DNA of 64,000 nt from Acidobacteriota bacterium (lineage in GTDB: Bacteria; Acidobacteriota; Holophagae; Acanthopleuribacterales; Acanthopleuribacteraceae): positions 1 through 64,000 of the forward strand of contig JACJWC010000007.1 of NCBI GenBank assembly GCA_020637335.1. Reading direction: 5' to 3'. This document shows, in pieces, positions 54,301-63,537 of this stretch; position 1 is the first letter of the stretch, and each line of letters opens with the position of its first letter. A program made the translations under genes and the position numbers. The notes beneath the pieces are model-generated. The model saw only the letters and a list, made by a program, of their open reading frames with translations, ran no database searches and was not told the origin of the DNA.

Positions 54301-55488
54301 TCAGAGATCATTCAGGATTTTGGCGCGTAATTTTTGGTATTCGTCTTCGCTGATCAAACCGTCTTTGCGCAGTTGTTCGAGTTCACGCAGGCGGTCAGCC
54401 ACCGATTTGGTCGGCGCGGGCGCCGCTTGCGGCGGGGGCTCCGGTTTCTGCGCATTTTCAGGTTCCGGTTTGGGCGCAACTCTGGGTTGGGTTTCCGCAG
54501 GTGCGGGAGGCGTTGGCTGTGCCGTCGCCTTGGCTTCAAGTTTGGCTTTGGGCAAGTCGGCGAAAATAGGCGGCGCCATTTTTTCAGATCGAACCGCAAA
54601 GATTTTCGGCAGCTGTTCGCGATTGTAGTGGCTAAGCATTTTCTTTTGGAGCGCCACATCATTGGCCAGTAAATCCACGATTGGCGGCTGAAACAGGTCC
54701 GAATCGGGTTGAATGCCGAACTGCCAACGCGGGCGACCATCGGCCAAACCCATAATCATTAAGCCGGGCTCTTTTTGGCCCAGGAACCCGTGATTCACCG
54801 ATTGTTCCAAATCGGCACCACTGACCAGAACGGCATAACCCCAATCGGGTTTTGGTTGACCCAGAAAGCTGCTCGGCACAAAGAAGCTGATGTCATGACC
54901 GCGCACTTTGATTTTGTCGGGAAAAAACAGGTTTTTTTCGACCCAGGCTTCGAGTTCGGAGGCAACGGTTTTGGCGCGTTGGGCATCCCAGTCGCGGTCC
55001 AGCTTGCGTTTTTCGCGACCTTTCATCAGGGCGAGGTAAAGCGATTGGGCTTCACGTGGACGAGGCGTCAACAAAATAGTCTTTTCCCAGGCATTTTCCC
55101 TAGCTATCTCAACCCCACGACCTGGCAAGCTCTCAACGTTACCGCTGCCTAGCTGGTGGTCGGTATCAATGTAAATGTCGACATTGAGGTTAAAAAAGCC
55201 GTAGCGGGCAATGTCAACCAAGGGATCGCCTGAAATTTCGCTGGTGCGCGTTTTGGGACTGCGTACGGCATTGCGAAAGCTAACGGTAAACCAGACTCCG
55301 TCCTTTTCCAGTTGAGCAGAAAAAGAGGTTAGGTCCAGGTCGCCCCGCTCAAAGTCCGGACTGGAAGGATACAGCAAGGTTCCGGCCCCAAAATCATCGC
55401 CACTCGGGTCAGAAAACTCGAATAAGGTATCCCCGGCCCAAACGAATAATGATAATCCGCACAGGAACAGAGACCAGAACCTTTTCAT
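54301..55488 (-). CDS. Secreted glucodextranase-C-like protein with SHOCT C-terminus
   Basis: About 395 residues with a signal peptide (MKRFWSLFLCGLSLFVWAG). The mature part opens FEFSDPSGDDFGAGTLLYPS, the start of the glucodextranase C-terminal (DOMON-like) domain, and continues FNLNVDIYIDTDHQ and a GRGVEIA block. A proline/alanine/glutamate-rich linker (residues about 310-360) leads to a SHOCT-like helix pair at the C-terminus (RLRELEQLRKDGLISEDEYQ). The domain occurs in alpha-glucan enzymes as a carbohydrate-facing module. It is a paralog of the protein at 57547-58341. The start at 55488 is chosen to give the signal peptide; an earlier frame start at 55533 lacks one. The linker plus SHOCT tail suggests protein-protein contact. 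Confidence 0.8.
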   Translation of the reverse strand: MKRFWSLFLCGLSLFVWAGDTLFEFSDPSGDDFGAGTLLYPSSPDFERGDLDLTSFSAQLEKDGVWFTVSFRNAVRSPKTRTSEISGDPLVDIARYGFFNLNVDIYIDTDHQLGSGNVESLPGRGVEIARENAWEKTILLTPRPREAQSLYLALMKGREKRKLDRDWDAQRAKTVASELEAWVEKNLFFPDKIKVRGHDISFFVPSSFLGQPKPDWGYAVLVSGADLEQSVNHGFLGQKEPGLMIMGLADGRPRWQFGIQPDSDLFQPPIVDLLANDVALQKKMLSHYNREQLPKIFAVRSEKMAPPIFADLPKAKLEAKATAQPTPPAPAETQPRVAPKPEPENAQKPEPPPQAAPAPTKSVADRLRELEQLRKDGLISEDEYQKLRAKILNDL

Positions 55489-55537
55489 GTTTACACCTCG
55501 AAGGAATCGGGCGGCCGGAACCGCCCGAAACAATGAT

Positions 55538-57535
55538 TTAGAATTGAACCTTCATGAACGCTTTCAAACGGTATTGTTCCAGATCCACTTTGGCAGTGGA
55601 AATGGCCCCAATCGCCGTTTGAACGGTGGCGCCAGTCGGTTGAAACTCGACCAGTTTACCATCGACCCCGTTATAGAAACGCGGGGTGTAGGAACCATCA
55701 AAGAACTGGGCCTTTAAGCCGAATTCCATACCGGACAAGAAGTATTTCAGGTGGATCCCGATCTTATTTTTCTCATGATCACCGGTCAGGTAGTTGATCC
55801 AACCAAATTCAGGCTCCCAGGAGTCCATCAAGGGCGGAGTCATATCAATGCTGCCATCGACCAGATCCACCTCAAATCGTTCGAACTCCAACATGCCATA
55901 AAGATCACGCGTCAGCTGGTAACCAGCGGAGAGGCCAAAGGCTGTATAGTCCGCATCGCGATCATCGTAGGCCACATCGGTGATAACCGAAGCCGGGAAG
56001 CGATAGGCATCGCTCAATAAGGCGGGATTGGTCACCCGTTTATCTTCGTCGTTTACCACTTTGTAACGGAACTTGAGCTCGATCCCTTCACCGACATCCA
56101 CCACGTAGTCGCCTTTGATCAGGGCGATGGTGGTTTTTTTGTCCTGGTAAGCCGAGTAGGGCGAACGCCAATCACCGCCCAGACCCCAGCTGTGTACACC
56201 GTCCATGCCCGGGTAAATGCCCAGATCAGCGGACGATTCACCGTAGGCCTGCCAGTTGGTGTTGTAGTCCAGAGAGGTGTATTCGGCAGTCAGAGACAAG
56301 TCGCCAATTTCCAGTTCAGGCGCAATGGTGAAACCTTTCCAGCCCAAAACGGATTCGGACATTTGTTCGTCAAAATCGGTGAAATCGTTGTCGGCATTGA
56401 TCGAAACGACCTGGGCGGCATGACCGTCCCAACCACCGTAACCGATACCACTGCGCGCGGAACCGCGTGCGTTGGAACCGACGTTGTAATCCGGACGGCT
56501 CCAGCCCCAACTCCCATCGTGGCCTTCGGTCAGCAGAATATCGGATTCGCGACGTGCCGCCATGACCGACATGTAGGCTGCGCCCACATCAAAGTATTGG
56601 CCACGGATAGTGAAACCTTCGGCGATATCGTTGACATCGATATTGAAGAGGATCACATCGTCATCAGCCGCACCGTTTAAAGTCGGCGTAAAGCGCGTGT
56701 TTCCAGTACCTTCAAATACGGTGTAAAAGTCCGAATGGTAGTAGGCAGCGGCCAGATCAACAGAAGAAACTGAACCTTTGGCTTTCAGCGCCATGACCGT
56801 ATTGCGGTAGCGTTGGCTCAAATCAACCCCATCGCGGTTGTCTTGATCCAGTCCGGAAATTTCTCGGTCGATCACGTATTGGCCAATCGCATCAATCGTC
56901 CAGTCACCGGTGGTGAAACGTCCTTGTCCAACATAAGCGGCATCGGATTGGGACAAATCACCGGTCGAGAAGTTGGGACCGGCCCACAGTTTGGGTAGAG
57001 AGACCCGGGCCACATCCCAGCGGAATGATTTGCTCTGATTGGAGCCTTGAAACAACAAACCGGAAATGTTGTCCCGATCGATGTAGCGGATCTTGCCAAA
57101 GGTCAGGGCATCGAATTGACCCCAATCGTTGGAACCGATCGTCGCGGAATCGATCCAAGAATAACCGGGCGTTACCCGCACATAAGCACCGCGAAACTTC
57201 ATATATTGCGCGGATTTTGGTTCGTTTTCATCATCGGCAAATCCGCCGCCATTGGACCAGAAGTTGCGGTCAAAGCGGGCTTTGATCCGCCCGCCGATTT
57301 CGATTTGACGCGAAACTTTGGCTTTAAAAAACAGCTCGAACTCCGTACCTTGACCGGTATCGCCGTTGCCGAATTCGGAGTTGTTGTAGAGACCCGTGTT
57401 GGTGCGGCGATCGCCATCCAACCACTTGGTGTAGATATTACCGGTCCAATCGATTTTGCGATCGTCCTGGGCAACCAGGATCAGTGCCGGCAGAATAAAA
57501 AAAGCAAGAACCGTGAGGCATTTGGATAATTTCAT
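55538..57535 (-). CDS. Large outer-membrane porin-like beta-barrel
   Basis: A 665-residue protein with a signal peptide (MKLSKCLTVLAFFILPALILVAQ). The rest is a series of short alternating strands with many aspartate, glycine and tyrosine residues and the typical strand ends (GGRIKARFDRNFW, TTIALIKGDYVVDVGEGIEL, and a final RLKAFMKVQF that closes the barrel with Phe). No family name is certain. It lies between two glucodextranase-C-like genes in the glucan operon, so it is the likely passage for maltodextrins across the outer membrane. Confidence 0.8.
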   Translation of the reverse strand: MKLSKCLTVLAFFILPALILVAQDDRKIDWTGNIYTKWLDGDRRTNTGLYNNSEFGNGDTGQGTEFELFFKAKVSRQIEIGGRIKARFDRNFWSNGGGFADDENEPKSAQYMKFRGAYVRVTPGYSWIDSATIGSNDWGQFDALTFGKIRYIDRDNISGLLFQGSNQSKSFRWDVARVSLPKLWAGPNFSTGDLSQSDAAYVGQGRFTTGDWTIDAIGQYVIDREISGLDQDNRDGVDLSQRYRNTVMALKAKGSVSSVDLAAAYYHSDFYTVFEGTGNTRFTPTLNGAADDDVILFNIDVNDIAEGFTIRGQYFDVGAAYMSVMAARRESDILLTEGHDGSWGWSRPDYNVGSNARGSARSGIGYGGWDGHAAQVVSINADNDFTDFDEQMSESVLGWKGFTIAPELEIGDLSLTAEYTSLDYNTNWQAYGESSADLGIYPGMDGVHSWGLGGDWRSPYSAYQDKKTTIALIKGDYVVDVGEGIELKFRYKVVNDEDKRVTNPALLSDAYRFPASVITDVAYDDRDADYTAFGLSAGYQLTRDLYGMLEFERFEVDLVDGSIDMTPPLMDSWEPEFGWINYLTGDHEKNKIGIHLKYFLSGMEFGLKAQFFDGSYTPRFYNGVDGKLVEFQPTGATVQTAIGAISTAKVDLEQYRLKAFMKVQF

Positions 57536-57546
57536 TTCGCCCTCCC

Positions 57547-58341
57547 CTATTTGGCGTGGACCATGTGCAGGGTGGCTTTTTTATTGCCTGCACAATCGTA
57601 TTGCAGCATGTCGTATTGCGCTTGGGCTTCGCCCGCATCACCTTTGGCGGATCCGGCCAGGATGTCCATGACGTGCGGATCGCAGTCGGAATCATCGCCG
57701 CCGCCGAAACGGTGTTGGCCTTCAAATTCGTTGACTTTGCGGGTTAGAAGATCCGTTTTATCCGGAAAACCTTCGTTGGATTGGACGACCACTTGAAAAC
57801 CCCAAGTCGCGGGATCGCCCCCGCCCAACTCAGCCAATTTGACGGAACCGGTGATTTTTTTGCCTTTGCCTTTGGTGCGGTTGGGCACCACGATATCGTC
57901 GATCCAATCCGGGCATTTGACCCGAGCTTCAGAAATCACGCGCGACTCTTTTTGTGGCGAAAGAATTACCACTTTGTCCCATGCCGAATCGTCAGCAAAC
58001 AGAATGTTGGTGCCGGGCAAGCCTTCGGTGTGACCGCTTCCGGCTTTGCCATCCGTATCGATGAAAATGAAGACCATTTGCACGGCGAAACCCGTGCCCA
58101 TACCCCAAGGATCATCTAGTTTGGCATTCAGCTCGACCGAAAAATCGACCTTGTCGCCTTCATAACTGACCTGCAATTCAGTCAGATCAAAGCTACCTTG
58201 GGTGTAAACGGCATCCGTAGGATAAACATACGTACCTGGCCCTTTGTCATCACCGGTCGGATCCTTGAAGGTCAGGTCTCCCCCGAAGACACAGAGGCTT
58301 AGCGCGAACCAAGAAATCAATAACATACTGGTTTTTTTCAC
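57547..58341 (-). CDS. Secreted glucodextranase-C-like protein, paralog without SHOCT
   Basis: About 264 residues. GTG at 58341 with AAAGGAG 5 bases before it is the best start, giving the signal peptide MKKTSMLLISWFALSLCVFG. The mature protein opens LTFKDPTGDDKGPGTYVYPT, the same domain as the larger protein at 54301-55488, and continues VFIFIDTDGKAGSGHTEGLP. It ends with a GGGDDSDCDPHVMDILAG block. Lacking linker and SHOCT tail, it appears to be the core version. It follows MalG by 75 bp and precedes the barrel by 11 bp. Confidence 0.82.
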   Translation of the reverse strand: MKKTSMLLISWFALSLCVFGGDLTFKDPTGDDKGPGTYVYPTDAVYTQGSFDLTELQVSYEGDKVDFSVELNAKLDDPWGMGTGFAVQMVFIFIDTDGKAGSGHTEGLPGTNILFADDSAWDKVVILSPQKESRVISEARVKCPDWIDDIVVPNRTKGKGKKITGSVKLAELGGGDPATWGFQVVVQSNEGFPDKTDLLTRKVNEFEGQHRFGGGDDSDCDPHVMDILAGSAKGDAGEAQAQYDMLQYDCAGNKKATLHMVHAK

Positions 58342-58416
58342 GTTAACTCCTTTTAAAGGGCCGCAAAGCCCCTGTTTTGATGTTCGAAAACGAAATCGAA
58401 AATGCACCCCTGCTCC

Positions 58417-59295
58417 TCATCCCTTGATCCCTCCACTGGTCAGACCGGAAACCAGGAACTTTTGGGTAAACATGAACATGACCACCACTGGAATGGAGAC
58501 CAGGATGGATCCTGCGGCGAAATAGCCCCATAGTTGGCTGTATTTGCCGACGAAAAAGCGCAATCCGACCGGTGCGGTGTACAAGGTTTCCTGCTCCATA
58601 AAAATGGAGGCGAGAATAAACTCGTTCCAGCCGGTCATGAACGCGAACAAGGCTGTGACCGCAATGGCCGGTTTGGCCAGCGGCAACACAATTTGAAAGA
58701 AGATGGCAGCCCGCGAGGCCCCATCCAAAATGGCCGACTCCTCGATTTCGATGGAAATCGTGTCGAAGTAGCCCTTTAACATCCAGACACAAAACGGAAT
58801 CGCGGTGGTGGTGTAGACCAAAACCAAACCCCACCAAGTATTGCCCAGGCCCAAATACTTCACGACGATGATGTAGAGCGGCACCATCATCAAAGTCCCG
58901 GGAAACATCTGCGAGACCATAAAGGCCATCAAACCAGCGCGTTGCCCGGGGAATTTGAAGCGCGAGAAGGCATAGGCTGCTGTACAGGCCAGAAACACGC
59001 TAACCACGGTTGTGAGACCCGCCACAATCAGCGAATTGAGCATCCAACGTGCGAATGGCTGATCGGACAAAACATCGATAAAGCTCTGGAAAGAGGGATG
59101 TTCTGGCCAGGGAAAGACGGCGCGCAGGCGGTCCAAAAAGGTGGGGTTTTCATTCACATCAGCCAGCAGCAAAGTTTGCTTGCCGCTGAACGCAATCGCA
59201 AAGACCCAAAAGACTGGATAGGTGGCCAGGAAGGTGAAGACAAGCATAAACAGGTGCAAGCCTAAGTGGGCTTTTTTGCTTAGTTCGCCACTCAT
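58417..59295 (-). CDS. malG: Maltose-type ABC transporter permease (MalG-like)
   Basis: A 292-residue inner-membrane permease with six helices. The EAA loop that couples to MalK reads EESAILDGASRAAIFFQI (about 185-202), followed by VLPLAKPAIAVTALFAF. It pairs with the MalF-like protein upstream; its start overlaps that gene by 4 bp (ATGA). A YGLTSGGIKG ending is typical of MalG. Substrate is probably maltose/maltodextrin, judged by the operon. Confidence 0.93.
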   Translation of the reverse strand: MSGELSKKAHLGLHLFMLVFTFLATYPVFWVFAIAFSGKQTLLLADVNENPTFLDRLRAVFPWPEHPSFQSFIDVLSDQPFARWMLNSLIVAGLTTVVSVFLACTAAYAFSRFKFPGQRAGLMAFMVSQMFPGTLMMVPLYIIVVKYLGLGNTWWGLVLVYTTTAIPFCVWMLKGYFDTISIEIEESAILDGASRAAIFFQIVLPLAKPAIAVTALFAFMTGWNEFILASIFMEQETLYTAPVGLRFFVGKYSQLWGYFAAGSILVSIPVVVMFMFTQKFLVSGLTSGGIKG

Positions 59296-61223
59296 ACATG
59301 CGCCTCCGTTGCCTTGCTGACCTTGACCTGGAAGTAGCCATAAACCAGGAGGATAAAGAAAATGACCATGGAATAGGCGGCCGCGTAACCATAGCGATAC
59401 TGCTCAAATGCAATCCGATACGCCTTGGTAATCAGAATCTCCGTCGCGCCGCCTGGCTCGCCGGCACTGACCAGGAAAATGATGTTGAACATATTGAAGG
59501 TCCAGACCACGGAGATGATGATGGCTGGGATCAAGACGATCTTGAGTGAAGGCAGGGTGATGAAGCGGAACTGTTGCCAACGCGAAGCACCATCCAACCG
59601 GGCGGCCTCGTACATATCGCTGGAGATGGCCTGTAAGCCACCCAGACACATGACCATCATGAACGGAAAACTCAACCAACTATTGGTCATCACCCCGGTC
59701 ATAAACGAGCTGAACACACCATCAAACCAGGCGACCGGTTCTCCCCCAAACATCTGAATAACCTGGTTGATCACGCCGAATTGACGATGGAACATGCCCT
59801 TCCAAATCAAAGCGGTAATGTAGTTGGGAATCGCCCAGGGCAGGATCAGAAACACGCGGTAAATACGTTTAAATGCAAAATTTTTGGTGTTGAGGATCAG
59901 GGCAAGGATCAAACCGGTGGTGACACCAAAAAAGACGTTAATCACGGTCCAGGCAATCGTGACGCCCAGGGTCCAATAGAAATTGTCGAAGTTGATGACC
60001 ATGCCATCCGAGGTGCGGGTCATGATGTCGAAATCAAACAGGATTTCCTTAAAATTCTGTAACCCGATCCAAATTTCGCTGGGTGCCTTATCCGTGTTGT
60101 AAATGGTGGAATCGGTAAAGGACAACAACACACCAAACAAAAACGGGAAAAAGACCAGTACCAACATGGCCAGAATGGCGGGACTGACAAACAGATAAGC
60201 CTCGCGGTTTTCCCGTAAGGTGCGCACCAAGCGTTGCGCATAGCCCAGACCGACAAAAATGAGGATCAACCAGCCTGCGACAAAACACAAAACCAGGTTG
60301 CGAAACGACAACCCGCTGCTTAATTCTGGCGAGACCAAATGGCCTTGGGCATCCAATGTCCCGATCGGGCGCAACACAGAGTCGACATCCCAGCGGTTTT
60401 CTGCCGGGGGATCCAGGGCGAGCCCAAGTTGAGCCACACCTTGCACAAATTGATCGTATTCGGATTGGTAGGTCTGGTGAACCGAATCGCTTGCTTTTTG
60501 ACGCTGTGAATTCAGTGCAGCCTGATTGAGAACCACAAACACGCCAACCAGCACGAGCAGAAGGGCACTGGCGAGACCAAAGGGCTTCCATGCTTTTCCC
60601 GCCGATTTGGGCTGCCCTAAAAGTCCATGGAGCAATCCGAAAAGCAAAGCAGCCACCAAGGCGTAAAACACAACCTGAAGTGTTGAAAGCCAGGGATTAG
60701 CCGGCACCGTGTTTAATCGGGCCCAGACACATCCGACAACTTTATCCTCACGAACCAGGGGCGCACAGACCTGCAGTTGATGCGGCAATACGCTGATCTC
60801 AATTTCATCCTTGCGTTTCAGTCCTTCATCAATATTGCTTTGGCGCGCGGATTTCAGGCGATTGGCCTGATCAAAAAAGTCCTTTTCATCTTTGTTGAGG
60901 CGACGGGGTAAGGATGCCGTTTCGCGATTATCATAGAGCAGCTGGGCACCGGACAAACGCAGGATGCGCACCTGCTCCAATTCGGGCTTTTGTAACCATG
61001 GCGTTATCCAATCGGCGAGGTGCTCACCTTGATCCTGATCGAGCAGTCCCTCCACACCTTCGGCAAGTGCTTGGGCCGAAATTACGGCACGACGCACCTG
61101 CGCGGCATGTTGATCCGCTTTAAGGGTTTGATTGCCAAACCAGCGGATCAGCCCCAAAGCCAGGAGGGCCGCCAGAAGCAGGCCCACCAGGTTTGGGAGC
61201 GAGAGGGACTGAATGCGAATCAT
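59292..61223 (-). CDS. malF: MalF-like permease with an N-terminal sensor-like region
   Basis: A 643-residue protein. The C-terminal 300 residues are an ordinary permease (NREAYLFVSPAILAMLVLVF start at about 340, EAA loop EAARLDGASRWQQFRFITLP at 539-558). The first 340 residues are extra: a membrane helix at about 10-30, an extracytoplasmic domain of about 140 residues resembling a sensor (EGVEGLLDQDQGEHLADWIT, ILRLSGAQLLYDN, VVGCVWARL), two more helices (about 185-240) and a second extracytoplasmic loop up to the helix at about 308-328. MalF normally has a periplasmic P2 loop but not this double-helix front. The front part looks like histidine-kinase/chemoreceptor sensor modules. Overlaps with both neighbours (4 bp) confirm both ends. 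Confidence 0.88.
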   Translation of the reverse strand: MIRIQSLSLPNLVGLLLAALLALGLIRWFGNQTLKADQHAAQVRRAVISAQALAEGVEGLLDQDQGEHLADWITPWLQKPELEQVRILRLSGAQLLYDNRETASLPRRLNKDEKDFFDQANRLKSARQSNIDEGLKRKDEIEISVLPHQLQVCAPLVREDKVVGCVWARLNTVPANPWLSTLQVVFYALVAALLFGLLHGLLGQPKSAGKAWKPFGLASALLLVLVGVFVVLNQAALNSQRQKASDSVHQTYQSEYDQFVQGVAQLGLALDPPAENRWDVDSVLRPIGTLDAQGHLVSPELSSGLSFRNLVLCFVAGWLILIFVGLGYAQRLVRTLRENREAYLFVSPAILAMLVLVFFPFLFGVLLSFTDSTIYNTDKAPSEIWIGLQNFKEILFDFDIMTRTSDGMVINFDNFYWTLGVTIAWTVINVFFGVTTGLILALILNTKNFAFKRIYRVFLILPWAIPNYITALIWKGMFHRQFGVINQVIQMFGGEPVAWFDGVFSSFMTGVMTNSWLSFPFMMVMCLGGLQAISSDMYEAARLDGASRWQQFRFITLPSLKIVLIPAIIISVVWTFNMFNIIFLVSAGEPGGATEILITKAYRIAFEQYRYGYAAAYSMVIFFILLVYGYFQVKVSKATEAHV

Positions 61224-62416
61224 TGGGCTTTCCGCAACTTACCGATTGCCTCGACCAACTTGGCCTGGGCTGCGTCCATGGCCTCCTGCGGCGTGTCGGT
61301 ACCGCGACACAAGGTATTCATTGCGGTAGTGGCTGGCGACCACATCATGGTCATTTCCGCCAAGTTCGGCATGGCGACGGATGCGTCCAACTGTTTGCGG
61401 AACACACTCAACGTGGGGTTTTCCGCGATGTCCTTTTCCTGGTAGATAGCGGCATTGGCCGGTAATTGGAAGGCCTCCCGCGCCATTAGTCCAGCGCCCG
61501 TTTTGGAGGTGGCGTATTGGATGAAAGCGTACGCTTCCTCTTTGTGTTTCGAGGGGGCGGTGATGAACATGCCCTCCACCGTAACCCACGGTTTCATAGG
61601 CGATTTGGCTTCTTCGATGTAAGGCAACGGTGCCAAACCGTAATCAATGCCCGATTCGATTTCGCCCAAGAACCAAGGACCGGAAAAGACCATGGCCGCC
61701 TTGCCTTCATTGAACAAGGAGGTAATCAGCGCGACCGAAGGATCCTCCGGCAGGATTTTGTCCTGGCGGAACCATTTCATCAGGTAGTTCAGCGCTTCAA
61801 TGTTGGGTTTGCTGTTCAGACTCGGCTTGGATTGAGAAAAGACCCCACCGCCAAAAGCGTTCATCAGCGCGGCGTGATAAAAGAAATCGTTAAAGGAATA
61901 CGCCAATCCAAACTGACCCGCATCCGGTTTGGTGAGTTGTTGGGCAACTGTGACCAATTCTGTCGAGGTGGTGGGCGGTTTTTGGATTAGCTTCTTGTTG
62001 TAAATCATGACAATCATCTTGTAGTTGAAGGGCAGGCCATAAACGGAGTCCTTGTAGGTCATAGCCTGCAAGGTAACGGGAAGAAAACTCTCACGGGTCT
62101 CGTCTTCCAGAAAAAAATCAAGGGGTTCGACCGTTTGGCCCGATTCGACCCATCCACCTAAGCGGTCTTGGGCAAAAATAAAAACATCCGGTCCTTTGCC
62201 GCGTGGGACGGCGGCCGTAATCTTGTCGGCCAATGCATCGTAGGGCACAGCAAGAGTGGAAACGGTTATTGCCGGTTGGGTTTGGTTGTACTGGTCCACC
62301 AACTTTTCAAACGCGATGCGTTCGGCGCCGCGGTAAGCGTGCCAAACGACCAATTTGTCCTGGGCAAACAACGAGCCTACAAGGCAAAAAAACAAGCTTA
62401 ATCGTGTCCAATTCAT
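61220..62416 (-). CDS. malE: Maltose/maltodextrin-binding protein (MalE-like)
   Basis: A 398-residue periplasmic binding protein with a signal peptide (MNWTRLSLFFCLVGSLFAQ, no lipobox). The mature protein starts DKLVVWHAYRG and has family blocks: KITAAVPRGKGPDVFIFAQD, YGLPFNYKMIVMIYNKKL, and EAYAFIQYATSKTGAGLMAR. It presents maltodextrins to MalFG. It follows MalK by 2 bp and overlaps MalF by 4 bp, so expression of the transporter is coupled. Confidence 0.93.
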   Translation of the reverse strand: MNWTRLSLFFCLVGSLFAQDKLVVWHAYRGAERIAFEKLVDQYNQTQPAITVSTLAVPYDALADKITAAVPRGKGPDVFIFAQDRLGGWVESGQTVEPLDFFLEDETRESFLPVTLQAMTYKDSVYGLPFNYKMIVMIYNKKLIQKPPTTSTELVTVAQQLTKPDAGQFGLAYSFNDFFYHAALMNAFGGGVFSQSKPSLNSKPNIEALNYLMKWFRQDKILPEDPSVALITSLFNEGKAAMVFSGPWFLGEIESGIDYGLAPLPYIEEAKSPMKPWVTVEGMFITAPSKHKEEAYAFIQYATSKTGAGLMAREAFQLPANAAIYQEKDIAENPTLSVFRKQLDASVAMPNLAEMTMMWSPATTAMNTLCRGTDTPQEAMDAAQAKLVEAIGKLRKAQ

Positions 62417-62418
62417 TA

Positions 62419-63537
62419 TTAATCCTCCTGTTCCAAATGCCGTTCTTGATCCAGGCTCAGCGCTTGTTCGGAGGCGGGATCAAACAGATAAAGGTGACGT
62501 GTGTCGACGTATAAGGTGAGTTGATCGCCGAGTTGACCAAGGCAGGACGGCGGTAATTTGGCAACCAGCGGTTGGCCCTGTAATTGCGCATGGACAATCA
62601 CCTCATTGCCCAGCGGTTCGACCAAAAACACTTCCGTTTCAACGGCGACCTGATAATCGGCCTTTTGGGTCCAACTGACCCGACCCGGTCGAATTCCCCA
62701 CTTGATGTCGCGGTTGCGGAAGGATTGAGCAGCATGGCTGTAACATGGGGGGATCGGAATTTTAAAGCCAGGACCTTCGACCTGATCCCCACTCGCGCTC
62801 ACCGATGCGGTCAACACATTCATGGGCGGTGAACCAATGAATCGGGCGACAAAAATGTTGTCAGGGCTGTTGAAAAGCTGGAGCGGCGTACCGACTTGCA
62901 TCAGTTGGCCCTTGTTCAGCACGGTGATGCGATGGCCCATGGTCATGGCCTCCACCTGATCGTGGGTGACGTAAACGGCCGTGGTCTGCAATTTTTTCTG
63001 CAACTGGGATATTTCCGAACGCATCTGGACCCGCAACTCGGCATCCAGATTGGAAAGCGGCTCATCAAACAGGAAAACTTTGGGATTGCGCACAATGGCC
63101 CGACCCAAAGCGACCCGTTGGCGTTGACCGCCGGAAAGCGCCTTGGGTTTGCGATCCAACAATTGGGATAAACCCAGCATTTTGGCAGCGTCGTCGACCT
63201 TTTGGTTGATCTCTGGTTTGGGCATTTTGCGCATCTTGAGACCAAACCCGATGTTTTCGCGCACAGTCATGTGCGGATACAGCGCGTAACTTTGGAAAAC
63301 CATCGCCACATCGCGGTCTTTGGGTGCCCAGTCATTGACTCGGTTGTCGCCAATAAACAAATTACCTTCCGAGATTTCTTCCAAGCCAGCGATCATGCGC
63401 AAGGCGGTGGATTTCCCACAGCCGGAAGGTCCGACCAGAACCATAAACTCCTTATCCTGGATTTCCAGGTTGAGCCCTTCAATGACGGAAACCTCGCCGT
63501 AGCGTTTACAAATATTCTCCAGTCGGATGCCAGCCAT
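62419..63537 (-). CDS. malK: Sugar ABC transporter ATPase (MalK/UgpC type)
   Basis: A 372-residue ATPase that powers the MalFG channel. Visible motifs: Walker A GPSGCGKST (36-44), signature LSGGQRQRVALGRAI (134-148), Walker B FLFDEPLSNLD with Glu159, and His192 of the H loop. A C-terminal regulatory OB/TOBE domain follows from about 240 (WGIRPGRVSW, VFLVEPLGNEVIVHAQL). It is adjacent to the GH13 gene upstream with no gap. Confidence 0.95.
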   Translation of the reverse strand: MAGIRLENICKRYGEVSVIEGLNLEIQDKEFMVLVGPSGCGKSTALRMIAGLEEISEGNLFIGDNRVNDWAPKDRDVAMVFQSYALYPHMTVRENIGFGLKMRKMPKPEINQKVDDAAKMLGLSQLLDRKPKALSGGQRQRVALGRAIVRNPKVFLFDEPLSNLDAELRVQMRSEISQLQKKLQTTAVYVTHDQVEAMTMGHRITVLNKGQLMQVGTPLQLFNSPDNIFVARFIGSPPMNVLTASVSASGDQVEGPGFKIPIPPCYSHAAQSFRNRDIKWGIRPGRVSWTQKADYQVAVETEVFLVEPLGNEVIVHAQLQGQPLVAKLPPSCLGQLGDQLTLYVDTRHLYLFDPASEQALSLDQERHLEQED

